Assembly: GCA_017792465.1 (NCBI GenBank)
Contig: CP051234.1
Coordinates: 4,406,905-4,470,904, forward strand
Source: Filomicrobium sp.
Lineage (GTDB): Bacteria; Pseudomonadota; Alphaproteobacteria; Rhizobiales; Hyphomicrobiaceae
Length of the DNA stretch: 64,000 bases
Direction: 5' to 3'
How positions within the stretch are numbered: the stretch's first letter is position 1; the number at the start of each line of letters is the position of its first letter. Below, piece after piece: positions 34,653 to 43,536 of this stretch. The notes beneath the pieces are model-generated. The model did no database searches, was not told the DNA's origin, and saw nothing but the letters and a program-made list of their open reading frames with translations. The position numbers and the translations under genes were made by a program.

Positions 34653-35821
34653 CAGGGTCCGCGAAATTCCAGATCAAGGGTTGGTGCCCCGGCGCACTTC
34701 AGCCCATGGAAAGCGGCGATGGGCTGATCGTCAGAGTCCGGCCGCCGGTTGGGTGCCTGTCATCGCGCCAGCTGCGGGCTATCGGCGAAGGTGCGCAGCG
34801 CTATGGCAATGGTCTCGTCGATCTTACATCTCGCGCAAACCTGCAAATCCGGGGTGTCTCTGCGGACAGCCATTCCAATCTTATAGCGTTGCTCGATAAA
34901 GCTCAGTTGATCGACCCGGATGCCGCGACGGAAACGCGACGCAACATCGTCGTGACGCCGTTTGGACATGAGGACGATCGCGCCGACGCCGTCAGCATCG
35001 CCAGCTCCCTCACCGCGCTGCTCTGCGAAGGTCCTGACCTGCCGGGCAAGTTCGGGTTTGCTGTCGATACCGGATCTCGGCGGGTGCTGGCGGAAGTGCC
35101 CGCGGATGTCCGTATCGAACGCGGCAGGGATGGGCAGCTGATCGTGCGTCCGGACGGGGCTGAGCGCGGACTTCGCGTCGAGAAGGGTGAGGCTGCAGAC
35201 GTTGCTGTTGCGGTTGCGGACTGGTTTGTTCGCAGTGGCGGGGTGTCCGGCGGTCGAGGACGTATGGCGCGGCACATTGCCAATACGCCGTTACCGCAAG
35301 ATTTGCGTGGGGACGTGGCTCCAGCCTCGACAACCGGAACGCCCACGCCGGGACCCTGCCCCGATGGGTTGCTGGTTGCCGCCGAATTCGGGCAGCTCGC
35401 GTCTGAGGCCTTGCTGGCCCTGGCGCAGACTGGCGACGAGATCCGCGTCACACCCTGGCGCATGTTGCTTCTGGCTGAAGCGGACTGCGCGCCGCAAGCT
35501 TTATGCTTAATAACGGACGCGACTGATCCCCGCCTTAGGGTTACGGCGTGCACCGGCGCGCCTGGCTGTCCGCAGGCGGCAGCGCCGACGCGTGCGTTGG
35601 CGCGTTTCCTGGCGCCGTTTGTGTCGGAGCATCGGCATCTTCATGTCTCAGGCTGTGCGAAAGGGTGTGCGCGCGCAGCGCCGTCGGATGTCACATTGTG
35701 TGCGGCACTTGACGGATTTGCGCTGATCCGCGATGGGAAAGCCAGTGACCAACCCTACCGTAGCGGCATCGCGGAAGACGAGATCCGCGCCAACCCGTTA
35801 ACTTTGTTCGAGACCGCCTGA
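34649..35821 (+). CDS. cobG: precorrin-3B synthase
   Basis: A 390-residue protein of the nitrite/sulfite-reductase fold. The 4Fe-4S ligands appear in TACTGAPGCPQ and HVSGCAKGCARA; the N-terminal half holds FQIKGWCPGALQPMESGDG, typical of CobG. This oxygen-dependent step ring-hydroxylates precorrin-3A and marks the pathway as aerobic. The start overlaps the cobN stop (ATGA) and the stop overlaps cobH. Confidence 0.92.
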   Translation: MTGSAKFQIKGWCPGALQPMESGDGLIVRVRPPVGCLSSRQLRAIGEGAQRYGNGLVDLTSRANLQIRGVSADSHSNLIALLDKAQLIDPDAATETRRNIVVTPFGHEDDRADAVSIASSLTALLCEGPDLPGKFGFAVDTGSRRVLAEVPADVRIERGRDGQLIVRPDGAERGLRVEKGEAADVAVAVADWFVRSGGVSGGRGRMARHIANTPLPQDLRGDVAPASTTGTPTPGPCPDGLLVAAEFGQLASEALLALAQTGDEIRVTPWRMLLLAEADCAPQALCLITDATDPRLRVTACTGAPGCPQAAAPTRALARFLAPFVSEHRHLHVSGCAKGCARAAPSDVTLCAALDGFALIRDGKASDQPYRSGIAEDEIRANPLTLFETA

Positions 35822-36450
35822 TGCCGCACGCCTTCGAAACCGATGGAGCGAAGATCTATGCTCAGTCTTTTTCCATTATCCGCAGCGAAGCCGATCTCGC
35901 GCGGTTTGGTGAGGACGAAGAGCCAGTGGTTGTCCGCATGATCCATGCGGCCGGTCTCGTCGGGTTGGAAAAGCACGTGCGCTTCACGCCGGGTATGGCA
36001 ACGGCTGCCCGCGCGGCTCTCGAAGCTGGTGCCCCGATCCTTTGCGATGCGCGCATGGTCTCGCAGGGTATCACGCGCGCGCGGCTTCCAGCTCAAAACG
36101 AAATCATCTGCACGTTGCACGATCCAGAAGTTATCGACCTCGCCAGCAGGCTTTCAACAACGCGTTCGGCGGCTGCGCTTGAACTGTGGCGGCCCCACCT
36201 CGCTGGCAGCGTGGTGGCAATCGGCAATGCGCCAACTGCACTCTTTCATCTCCTCAATATGCTTGAGGATAAGGATTGTCCCCGTCCCGCTGCCATCATT
36301 GGCTGTCCGGTTGGTTTTGTCGGTGCGGCAGAATCCAAAGCGGCCTTATTGTCGGAGGCGCCTGTGCCGGCCCTCGTCGTTGAAGGGCGGTTAGGCGGGT
36401 CGGCAGTCACAGTGGCGGCGGTCAATGCGCTGGCCAGTTCCAAGGAATAA
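35821..36450 (+). CDS. cobH: precorrin-8X methylmutase
   Basis: A 209-residue CobH/CbiC protein, moving a methyl group from C-11 to C-12 to form hydrogenobyrinic acid. Family stretches are visible: SFSIIRSEADLARF, MIHAAGLVGL, AGAPILCDARMVSQGITR and GCPVGFVGAAESKAAL, which includes the catalytic-His region near residue 42. The ATG overlaps the cobG stop by one base. Confidence 0.93.
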   Translation: MPHAFETDGAKIYAQSFSIIRSEADLARFGEDEEPVVVRMIHAAGLVGLEKHVRFTPGMATAARAALEAGAPILCDARMVSQGITRARLPAQNEIICTLHDPEVIDLASRLSTTRSAAALELWRPHLAGSVVAIGNAPTALFHLLNMLEDKDCPRPAAIIGCPVGFVGAAESKAALLSEAPVPALVVEGRLGGSAVTVAAVNALASSKE

Positions 36451-36456
36451 CAGCAC

Positions 36457-37191
36457 ATGGGCAAGATCATCTGCGCCGGTCTTGGACCAGGCGATCCGGA
36501 TTTGATGAGTGTGCGCGCCCACAAGGCGATCGCTTCGGTCCGCCAGATCGCCTATTTCCGCAAAAAAGGCCGGCCGGGAAATGCGCGCAGCATCGTCGAA
36601 GGCTTGCTTCACGCTGACAGTGTCGAACACGCGATGGAATATCCGGTGACGACCGAGGTCCCGTTCGATTCACCGGAATACGTGCACCTGCTGGCAACAT
36701 TCTACGATGATTGGGCTGAGCGTCTCCGGTCCTTGTCGGATGAAAGCGATGTTGTGGTGTTGTGCGAGGGCGACCCGTTCTTCTACGGCTCGTTCATGCA
36801 CCTCTTCGTTCGCCTGCAGGGTCAGGTGGAGATGGAGATCATTCCAGGTATCCCAGGAATGGCCGGCTGCTGGAACGTGACCAACACGCCGATCAGCTGG
36901 GGCGATGATGTCTGTACGGTCCTGATGGGGACGCTGTGCGAAGACGACCTCGTGCGTCATATGCAAAACGCCGACGCCATCATCATCATGAAAACCGGGC
37001 GCAATCTGCCGAAGGTGCGTCGCGCGCTTGAGAAGGTCGGACGCATCGATGATGCATGGCTTGTTGAGCGCGGCACGATGCCAGGCGAACGTGTTGCTCG
37101 ATTGGCCGAAACCGACAACGCCGATTGCCCCTATTTTGCGACAGTGCTCGTGGCCGGCAATGGCCGGCGGCCGACGATGGGGGCAGAATGA
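36457..37191 (+). CDS. cobI: precorrin-2 C20-methyltransferase
   Basis: A 244-residue SAM-dependent tetrapyrrole methylase. The family motif GLGPGDPDLMSVRAHKAI opens the protein, with VVLCEGDPFFYGSF and IIPGIPGMAGCWN further on. It methylates precorrin-2 at C-20. The cobJ start overlaps its stop. Confidence 0.93.
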   Translation: MGKIICAGLGPGDPDLMSVRAHKAIASVRQIAYFRKKGRPGNARSIVEGLLHADSVEHAMEYPVTTEVPFDSPEYVHLLATFYDDWAERLRSLSDESDVVVLCEGDPFFYGSFMHLFVRLQGQVEMEIIPGIPGMAGCWNVTNTPISWGDDVCTVLMGTLCEDDLVRHMQNADAIIIMKTGRNLPKVRRALEKVGRIDDAWLVERGTMPGERVARLAETDNADCPYFATVLVAGNGRRPTMGAE

Positions 37192-37922
37192 GCGGTCGCC
37201 TTTCGATCGTCGGTCTGGGTCCTGGCAACACGGAGTTGATCACTCCACAGGTCACGCGCGCGCTCGAAGAAGCCAACGATGTTTTCGGTTATGTGCCCTA
37301 TGTGGCGCGTGTGCCGGACCGGGTGGGACTGGCAAAGCATGCATCCGACAACCGTGAGGAATTGGACCGGGCGCGTTCGGCGCTGGCTGTGGCCGCGTCG
37401 GGCCGAAAGGCCGTCCTGGTCTCAGGCGGCGATCCAGGCGTCTTCGCGATGGCGGCGGCTGTGTTCGAAGCGATTGAGGATGAGCCGCATTGGCATGAAC
37501 TCGACATCGAAGTATTGCCCGGGATCACCGCGATGCTGGCCGCCGCCGCGGCCGTTGGCGCACCTCTTGGAAACGACTTTTGCGCCATCAATCTGTCGGA
37601 CAACCTCAAGCCCTGGGATGTGATTGCTCATCGCTTGCGTCTCGCGGTCGAGGCCGATTTCGCAATTGCGCTTTACAATCCGCGTTCGAAGGCTCGGCCA
37701 GAGGGTTTCGGCAAAGCACTTAAGATCATGCTGCAAGCTGGCGCTGGCGAGCGGCTGGTGACTTTCGCACGCAACGTTAGCCGGCCCGATCAAAGTCTTT
37801 CGACAATGCAGCTCAGCGAAGCCGAGCCTGAGATGGCAGATATGAAGACGCTCGTTTTGATTGGCAGTTCCGCGACACGGCGCGTTGGTCGTTTTGTTTA
37901 TACGCCAAGGCGGATCGAATGA
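37188..37922 (+). CDS. cobJ: precorrin-3B C17-methyltransferase
   Basis: A 244-residue tetrapyrrole methylase that carries out the ring-contraction step. Motifs: IVGLGPGNTELITPQV, VLVSGGDPGVFAMAAAV, VLPGITAMLAAAA and FAIALYNPRSKARPEG. The ATG at 37188 overlaps the cobI stop (ATGA). Its last 25 bases overlap the end of cobK on the other strand. Confidence 0.93.
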   Translation: MSGRLSIVGLGPGNTELITPQVTRALEEANDVFGYVPYVARVPDRVGLAKHASDNREELDRARSALAVAASGRKAVLVSGGDPGVFAMAAAVFEAIEDEPHWHELDIEVLPGITAMLAAAAAVGAPLGNDFCAINLSDNLKPWDVIAHRLRLAVEADFAIALYNPRSKARPEGFGKALKIMLQAGAGERLVTFARNVSRPDQSLSTMQLSEAEPEMADMKTLVLIGSSATRRVGRFVYTPRRIE

Positions 37923-38653
37923 TGAGACATGAGCCATGCCATCACTTCTTCGACCGTCTCGGCGCGGAGGCGTTCTGGAATGCTCGGCCGGGCGATCATG
38001 ATGACGGGCAATCCGAGGTCGCGCGCTGCTGTGATCTTGGCGCCGGCGGCTGCGCCCCCGGAGTTTTTCGATACAATCCAGGCGATGCGGTGAGCCTTCA
38101 GGAGGGCGGTATCGCTTTCGACGGTGAACGGCCCGCGCGAAATTATCACCTCACGGTTTGGCAGCCGCAGGTCGTCCGTCGGAGTGTCGACCAGACGCAA
38201 GAGATAGTGGTGCTGCGGGACATCGGCAAAGGCCGCGATATTCTGACGACCGATTGCGAGAAAGATGCGGCTCGGTTCAGTAGGCAGAGCGCGGACGGCC
38301 GAGGCGACGTCGGGAACCTCGTGCCAGCGATCCTGCGGTGTGGCGCTCCAAGGCGGGCGTTCGAGCGCAATCAACGGAAGGCCTGTTTCGCGCGCGGCGT
38401 TGACGGCATTTGTACTCATGCCCGCGGCGAATGGGTGGGTGGCATCGACGATATGCGTGATACGCTCATTTGTGACGTAATCGACAAGCCCTGTCGCGCC
38501 GCCGAAGCCGCCAATGCGCGTCGGCAGCGGCTGAGGAATAGGATCGCGCGTGCGGCCCGCATAGGAGAAGACGGCGTCGGTGCGCCCTTCGGCAAGCGCT
38601 TTCGCAAGCCGGCTGGCTTCGTTGGAGCCGCCGAGCAAAAGAACCCGCGTCAT
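37898..38653 (-). CDS. cobK: precorrin-6A reductase
   Basis: A 251-residue CobK/CbiJ protein, using NADPH to reduce precorrin-6A. Motifs: VLLLGGSNEASRLAKAL at the start, GGFGGATGLVDYV, HIVDATHPFAAGMS and WIVSKNSGGAAAGAKITAA near the end. It is the only corrin-ring gene here on the minus strand: it collides with cobJ at its 3' end and lies 27 bases from the divergent cobL start. Confidence 0.93.
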   Translation of the reverse strand: MTRVLLLGGSNEASRLAKALAEGRTDAVFSYAGRTRDPIPQPLPTRIGGFGGATGLVDYVTNERITHIVDATHPFAAGMSTNAVNAARETGLPLIALERPPWSATPQDRWHEVPDVASAVRALPTEPSRIFLAIGRQNIAAFADVPQHHYLLRLVDTPTDDLRLPNREVIISRGPFTVESDTALLKAHRIAWIVSKNSGGAAAGAKITAARDLGLPVIMIARPSIPERLRAETVEEVMAWLMSHHSIRLGV

Positions 38654-38680
38654 AAGGCAGTCTCAAAGAATTTTTGAACC

Positions 38681-39868
38681 ATGGAACCCTGGCTTTCGAT
38701 AATCGGTATCGCAGAAGATGGCTTAGATGGGCTGACGGAAGCAAGCCGCAAGGTTCTGGACAGGGCCGAAGTCGTGTTCGGCGGTGCCCGTCATCTTGAA
38801 CTCGCACGAGTCGGAGCACGCGGTTGCGCGTGGGCGGTTCCATTCTCCATCGAACCGGTGCTCGCCAATCGGGGACGTAACGTCGCCGTCCTGGCGTCTG
38901 GCGATCCGTTCTGGTTCGGCGTCGGTGGGAGCCTTGCCGAAAAGCTTTCGCCGGAAGAGTGGGTGGCGTTCCCAGGGCCGTCGACCTTTTCGCTTTTGGC
39001 GGCACGGCTTGGCTGGCGAATTGAGGATTGCGTTTGTCTTGGGCTGCATGCTGCTCCTTTCGAACACCTCGTGCCGTATCTTGCCCGTGGGGCGAGGGTG
39101 CTTTGCCTCGTTCGGGACGGCGCAGCCGCAGGCGACCTTGGACGCTGGCTGGAGAGCCGCGGGTTCGGACAATCGCCGGCGTGGCTGTTCGAGGCGGTCG
39201 GCGGGCCGCGTGAGCAGCGGTATGAGACCACAGCAAGCGGACTTAAGGATCTGTCAGCAGGTTCGCTCATTGCCGTGGCAGTGCAACTCGAAGGCGGGTC
39301 TGGCACCATCCGATCAAGCGGCCTGCCCGACGATGCCTTTCAGCACGACGGTCAGATCACCAAGCGCCCGGTTCGCGCCCTGACCCTGTCGGCGCTCGCT
39401 CCGCGTGCGGGGGAGCGGCTTTGGGACATTGGCGCCGGATCGGGTTCCATTTCGATCGAGTGGCTGCTCGCGACGGGTAAAAGCGGACGCGCCATCGCGA
39501 TTGAGCCGCGCAGTGAGAGGGCTGCCAACGTTCGGGCAAATGCTATCGCGTTCGGTGTCGCGGACCGTTTGCAGGTCATCGATGGCGAGGCGCCTGATGC
39601 GCTTCACGAGCTTCCAATCCCGAACGCAGTGTTCGTTGGCGGCGGCGCCAGCGATACTCTCCTGCGCGCGATCTGGTCGCTTTGCCCGACGGGAACGCGC
39701 GTTGTGGTCAACGCCGTCACACTCGAAACCGAGGCCCTGTTGCTCGATTGGTCTGAACGGTTTGGTGGCGAACTTCTTCGCATCGACCTGGCGCAAGCCG
39801 CCCCGCTTGGCAACCTGCGCGGTTGGTTGCCATCGCGGCCACTCGTGCAATGGCGGGGCGTGATATGA
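38681..39868 (+). CDS. cobL: precorrin-6B C5,15-methyltransferase (decarboxylating)
   Basis: A 395-residue fusion of two methyltransferases. Residues 1 to about 200 are the CbiE-like methylase (IIGIAEDGLDGLTEASRK, VLASGDPFWFGVGG). Residues about 225-395 are the CbiT-like Rossmann methylase with LWDIGAGSGSISIEWLL and AIEPRSERAANVRANA. Together they methylate C-5 and C-15 and decarboxylate the ring. There is little room for a promoter between it and cobK. Confidence 0.94.
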   Translation: MEPWLSIIGIAEDGLDGLTEASRKVLDRAEVVFGGARHLELARVGARGCAWAVPFSIEPVLANRGRNVAVLASGDPFWFGVGGSLAEKLSPEEWVAFPGPSTFSLLAARLGWRIEDCVCLGLHAAPFEHLVPYLARGARVLCLVRDGAAAGDLGRWLESRGFGQSPAWLFEAVGGPREQRYETTASGLKDLSAGSLIAVAVQLEGGSGTIRSSGLPDDAFQHDGQITKRPVRALTLSALAPRAGERLWDIGAGSGSISIEWLLATGKSGRAIAIEPRSERAANVRANAIAFGVADRLQVIDGEAPDALHELPIPNAVFVGGGASDTLLRAIWSLCPTGTRVVVNAVTLETEALLLDWSERFGGELLRIDLAQAAPLGNLRGWLPSRPLVQWRGVI

Positions 39869-39920
39869 TCAACGCTGAGAAGCCATTGCGCGCCCTACGT
39901 CGAAGCCTTGGGAGATTGCC

Positions 39921-40703
39921 TTGACTGTTCACTTCATCGGTGCCGGACCGGGAGCGCCAGATCTTCTGACCTTGCGTGGGCGAGACCTGATCGCCGCCGC
40001 GCCTGTCTGTCTTTATGCCGGATCGCTGGTGCCGGAAGGTGTCCTGGCCCACTGCCCGCGTGACGCACGCATCATCAACACCGCGCCGATGTCGCTTGAC
40101 GATATCATCGAAGAGATGGCCTCGGCTCATGCCGCTGGGCACGATGTTGCGCGGTTGCACTCGGGCGACTTGTCGGTCTGGTCGGCGATGGGAGAGCAGC
40201 TACGCAGGCTGGACGCGCTGGGAATTCCTTACGACGTCACGCCGGGTGTTCCGTCTTTTTCTGCCGCCGCGGCTGCGCTCGATAAGGAACTGACGTTGCC
40301 GGGGCTGACGCAGTCGGTTGTCCTGACCAGAACCTCAGGTCGTGCGACGGCCGTTCCAGAGGCGGAGACGCTTGCCAACTTTGCGCGCACGAAAGCGGTG
40401 CTCGCCATCCATTTGTCGATCCATATGCTGGATCGCGTCGTCGAAGACCTCACGCCGCACTATGGCGCGGATTGCCCGGTTGCGATTGTCTGGCGGGCGA
40501 GTTGGCCGGACGAGCGGATCTTGCGAAGCACGTTAGCCGAGGTCGTCGAGGCTGTCGGTCAGGAGCTCGATCGCACGGCGTTAATCATGGTCGGGCGCAC
40601 GCTTGATGCCCGCGACTTTTCCGAAAGCCGCCTATATGCCGATGACTATGATCGCCGGTTTCGTCCGCGTGGAACGGCTCCACGGTTTCCGGAGACAGGC
40701 TGA
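39921..40703 (+). CDS. cobM: precorrin-4 C11-methyltransferase
   Basis: A 260-residue tetrapyrrole methylase: [18 protein letters not shown], then [17 protein letters not shown] and [16 protein letters not shown]. The start is a TTG at 39921 with GGGAGA a few bases upstream; no better ATG exists. cobE, often found between cobL and cobM, is absent: only 52 bases separate them. The stop overlaps cobB (TGATG). Confidence 0.92.
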   Translation: MTVHFIGAGPGAPDLLTLRGRDLIAAAPVCLYAGSLVPEGVLAHCPRDARIINTAPMSLDDIIEEMASAHAAGHDVARLHSGDLSVWSAMGEQLRRLDALGIPYDVTPGVPSFSAAAAALDKELTLPGLTQSVVLTRTSGRATAVPEAETLANFARTKAVLAIHLSIHMLDRVVEDLTPHYGADCPVAIVWRASWPDERILRSTLAEVVEAVGQELDRTALIMVGRTLDARDFSESRLYADDYDRRFRPRGTAPRFPETG

Positions 40704-42034
40704 TGGATTTGGATTTGTCGCAGGGGCTTCCTCCGGGCTTAGTGGTTTCGGCGCCAACTTCGGGGGCGGGTAAAACAACCGTTACGCTCGGTTTGATACG
40801 GGCGTTGAGACAACGGGGAATGGGCGTACAGCCGTTCAAGTGCGGGCCCGATTACATCGACCCGGCGTTTCATCGGGTCGCTGCCAATCGCCAGTCGTTT
40901 AATCTCGATAGCTGGTCGATGCCCGAAACGATGATGATGCGTCTGGTCCAGGCCGCACGAGGGGCCGAACTCGTCATCGCAGAAGGGGCGATGGGGCTCT
41001 TCGATGGCGTCGCCAAGCGCGGCGCTTGCGGCACGGGTTCCAGTGCCGACATTTCCGCCCTGATGGGTTGGCCGGTCGTCCTGGTGATTGATTGCACAGC
41101 GCAAGCACAAACGGCGGCGGCGACGGCGCTCGGTCTTTCCAAGTTTCGCGAGGGGGTGCGTGTCGCTGGCGTGATCCTCAATAAGGTCTCGGGCGAGCGG
41201 CATTTCGATCTCGTCAGAAGCGGTTTCGAAGAAGCCGGTATTGAGGTCTTTGGCTGGTTGCCGCGGCAGTCTGAGATTGCCGTGCCTGAACGCCATTTGG
41301 GGCTCATTCAGGCGGAGGAGAATGCGGGCCTGGAGGCCGCCCTTGATGGAGCGGCCCGGTTGATCGCGGAGCATGTTGACCTCGACGCGCTGTTGAAGGC
41401 TGCCGCACCGACGCAACTGACGGCAGGAAAGTCAGCCAGCCAGCATCCACCGGGTCAAAGGATTGCTCTTGCGCGGGACGAAGCCTTTTCGTTCGTCTAT
41501 CCGCATATGCTGGAGGACTGGCGATCGGCGGGGGCTGAAATTCTCGTCTTTTCGCCGCTTGCGGATGAGGCACCGGATTCAAGCGCGGACGTCTGCTGGC
41601 TGCCCGGTGGATATCCTGAACTGCATGCCGGCCAGATCGCATCGGCCTCGACCTTTCTCGGAGGCTTGCGGGCATTTGCGCGGTCCAACCGTGTGCACGG
41701 CGAATGCGGGGGGTACATGGTCCTTGGCGAAGCTCTCGTCGACAAAGACGGCAATCGCCATCGCATGGCCAGGCTTCTTGGTCTCGTCACAACGTTCGAA
41801 AATCGCAAGTTGCACTTAGGCTATCGGCTGGCGGAACTGGTCGCGCCGATGCCAGGGTTTGAACGAGGCAGCAGGCTGCGCGGGCACGAGTTTCACTATA
41901 CCGCGATCGTCAACCAGCCTGACGCGCCGCTTGCCACCGTGGCCGATGGCGCTGGGCGCGAAATTGCACAAACCGGTTCCTGGCGCGACACCGTCTCGGG
42001 AACGTTCTTTCATCTTGTTGCTCCGGCCGAATAA
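40703..42034 (+). CDS. cobB: hydrogenobyrinic acid a,c-diamide synthase
   Basis: A 443-residue amidase. The N-terminal ATPase domain shows APTSGAGKTTVTLGLIRAL and FKCGPDYIDPAFH; the C-terminal class I amidotransferase domain has VHGECGGYMVLGEAL with the catalytic Cys, and RGHEFHYTAI with the His. It amidates side chains a and c before cobalt insertion by CobNST. It overlaps cobM by one base and is followed by cobA behind AAGGAGG. Confidence 0.93.
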   Translation: MDLDLSQGLPPGLVVSAPTSGAGKTTVTLGLIRALRQRGMGVQPFKCGPDYIDPAFHRVAANRQSFNLDSWSMPETMMMRLVQAARGAELVIAEGAMGLFDGVAKRGACGTGSSADISALMGWPVVLVIDCTAQAQTAAATALGLSKFREGVRVAGVILNKVSGERHFDLVRSGFEEAGIEVFGWLPRQSEIAVPERHLGLIQAEENAGLEAALDGAARLIAEHVDLDALLKAAAPTQLTAGKSASQHPPGQRIALARDEAFSFVYPHMLEDWRSAGAEILVFSPLADEAPDSSADVCWLPGGYPELHAGQIASASTFLGGLRAFARSNRVHGECGGYMVLGEALVDKDGNRHRMARLLGLVTTFENRKLHLGYRLAELVAPMPGFERGSRLRGHEFHYTAIVNQPDAPLATVADGAGREIAQTGSWRDTVSGTFFHLVAPAE

Positions 42035-42043
42035 GGAGGTGCC

Positions 42044-42781
42044 ATGAGCGGTTTCGTTTCGTTCGTGTCTTCCGGGCCAGGCGACCCGGAACTGCTGACC
42101 TTGAAGGCGGTCGACCGGCTACAGAATGCAGATGCCATTTTGTACGATGATCTAGCTTCCGGTCCCATCTTGGCGCATGCCCGAGACGGCGCGGACTTGA
42201 TCGGTGTTGGCAAACGAGCGGGTCGCGTTTCGCCAAAGCAGCATCATGTCAGCCGCCTTCTCGTCGATCATGCGCGTTCGGGTCAAAAGGTCGTCCGCCT
42301 CAAATCGGGCGACGCCGGGCTTTTCGGGCGGCTCGAGGAAGAGGTCGTCGCATTGCGCGAAGCGGGGATTGATTTCGAGATCATCCCCGGCGTGACGACG
42401 CCATGTGCGGCAGCCGCAATCGCAGGCATTCCGTTGACGCGGCGGCTGACATCGCGGCGCGTGCAGTTCATCACCGGCTCGGATGTGACGGGAGGATTGC
42501 CGGAGGATCTGAATTGGGGCGCATTGGCAGACCCGGGCGCGACGACGGCCGTCTTCATGGGCCGCCGGACTTTTAGCGAGCTGGCGCAACGGCTCATTGC
42601 AGAAGGGCTGCCGCCCGACACGCCGGCTTTGATCGCCGAGTCGCTCTCGCGTCCCGAACAGCGGCTGACGCTCGGTACAGTTGCGACGCTCGCTACCGAC
42701 CTGAAAGAGGCCACCGGTGGCGCACCGACGTTGATCCTCATCGGCCCGCTCGCCGAGTTGCGCGCAGGTGGCTTGCCGTGA
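42044..42781 (+). CDS. cobA: uroporphyrinogen-III C-methyltransferase
   Basis: A 245-residue SUMT. Motifs: FVSSGPGDPELLTLKAV, DAILYDDLASGPIL, VVRLKSGDAGLFGRLEEE and IIPGVTTPCAAAAIAGIPLT. It makes precorrin-2, the branch point of corrinoid and siroheme synthesis. It lacks the CysG dehydrogenase domain. A strong AAGGAGG precedes the ATG. It overlaps cobF by 4 bases. Confidence 0.93.
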   Translation: MSGFVSFVSSGPGDPELLTLKAVDRLQNADAILYDDLASGPILAHARDGADLIGVGKRAGRVSPKQHHVSRLLVDHARSGQKVVRLKSGDAGLFGRLEEEVVALREAGIDFEIIPGVTTPCAAAAIAGIPLTRRLTSRRVQFITGSDVTGGLPEDLNWGALADPGATTAVFMGRRTFSELAQRLIAEGLPPDTPALIAESLSRPEQRLTLGTVATLATDLKEATGGAPTLILIGPLAELRAGGLP

Positions 42782-43533
42782 TCGACCTTCTATTGATCGG
42801 CATTGGAACCGGTAATCCAGATCACCTGACACTCGAGGCGGTCAAGATGCTGAAGTCGGCCGACCTCATCCTTCTGCCGCTGAAGGGCGGAGGGAAATCA
42901 GACCTTGCCGATGTGCGACGTGAGATCATTTCCCAACACGTTGTGAGCCCACCGACGCAGGTCGTCGAATTTGAGATGCCGGTGCGCGATGCGAGCACAC
43001 CCAATTATCGTGAGGGTGTTGACGCATGGCACGACGCCATTGCGGAGGCTTGGCAGCGCCAGATCGCGAGCGTGCTGCCGGAAGGCAAGGGTCGCGTCGC
43101 TCTCCTCGTGTGGGGCGATCCCTCACTTTATGACAGCACGCTTCGAATTGCAGCGCGGTTGGAGCATGTCCTGCCTTTAAGCGTTCAGGTCGTTCCTGGG
43201 CTGACTTCGGTTCAGCTTCTGACTTCGGTCCATCGCATTCCATTGAATGAGATCGGCGCCAGCGTGCTGATTACGACCGGCCGTCAATTGCGCGACAAAG
43301 GCTGGCCGGACGGTGTCGATACGCTCGTTGTGATGCTCGATGGGGACTGTTCGTTCACCACGGTTGAGCCCAAGGGCGTCTCAATCTGGTGGGCTGCGTA
43401 CCTGGGCCTGCCGCAGATGAGAGCGCTCAATGGTCCGCTTGAAACTGTGCAGGACGAAATCGTCGAAGCGCGCCGCAAGGCCCGCGCCGAAAACGGCTGG
43501 ATCATGGATATCTACATTCTGCGGCGGCGTTAG
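42778..43533 (+). CDS. cobF: precorrin-6A synthase (deacetylating)
   Basis: A 251-residue methylase with LLLIGIGTGNPDHLTLEAVK at the start, LLVWGDPSLYDSTLRI and VVPGLTSVQLLTSVHRIP further on. It methylates C-1 and removes the acetyl group, a step specific to the aerobic pathway. The GTG at 42778 overlaps the cobA stop (GTGA). It ends 3 bases from the opposing cobD stop. Confidence 0.93.
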   Translation: MIDLLLIGIGTGNPDHLTLEAVKMLKSADLILLPLKGGGKSDLADVRREIISQHVVSPPTQVVEFEMPVRDASTPNYREGVDAWHDAIAEAWQRQIASVLPEGKGRVALLVWGDPSLYDSTLRIAARLEHVLPLSVQVVPGLTSVQLLTSVHRIPLNEIGASVLITTGRQLRDKGWPDGVDTLVVMLDGDCSFTTVEPKGVSIWWAAYLGLPQMRALNGPLETVQDEIVEARRKARAENGWIMDIYILRRR

Positions 43534-43536
43534 GCT

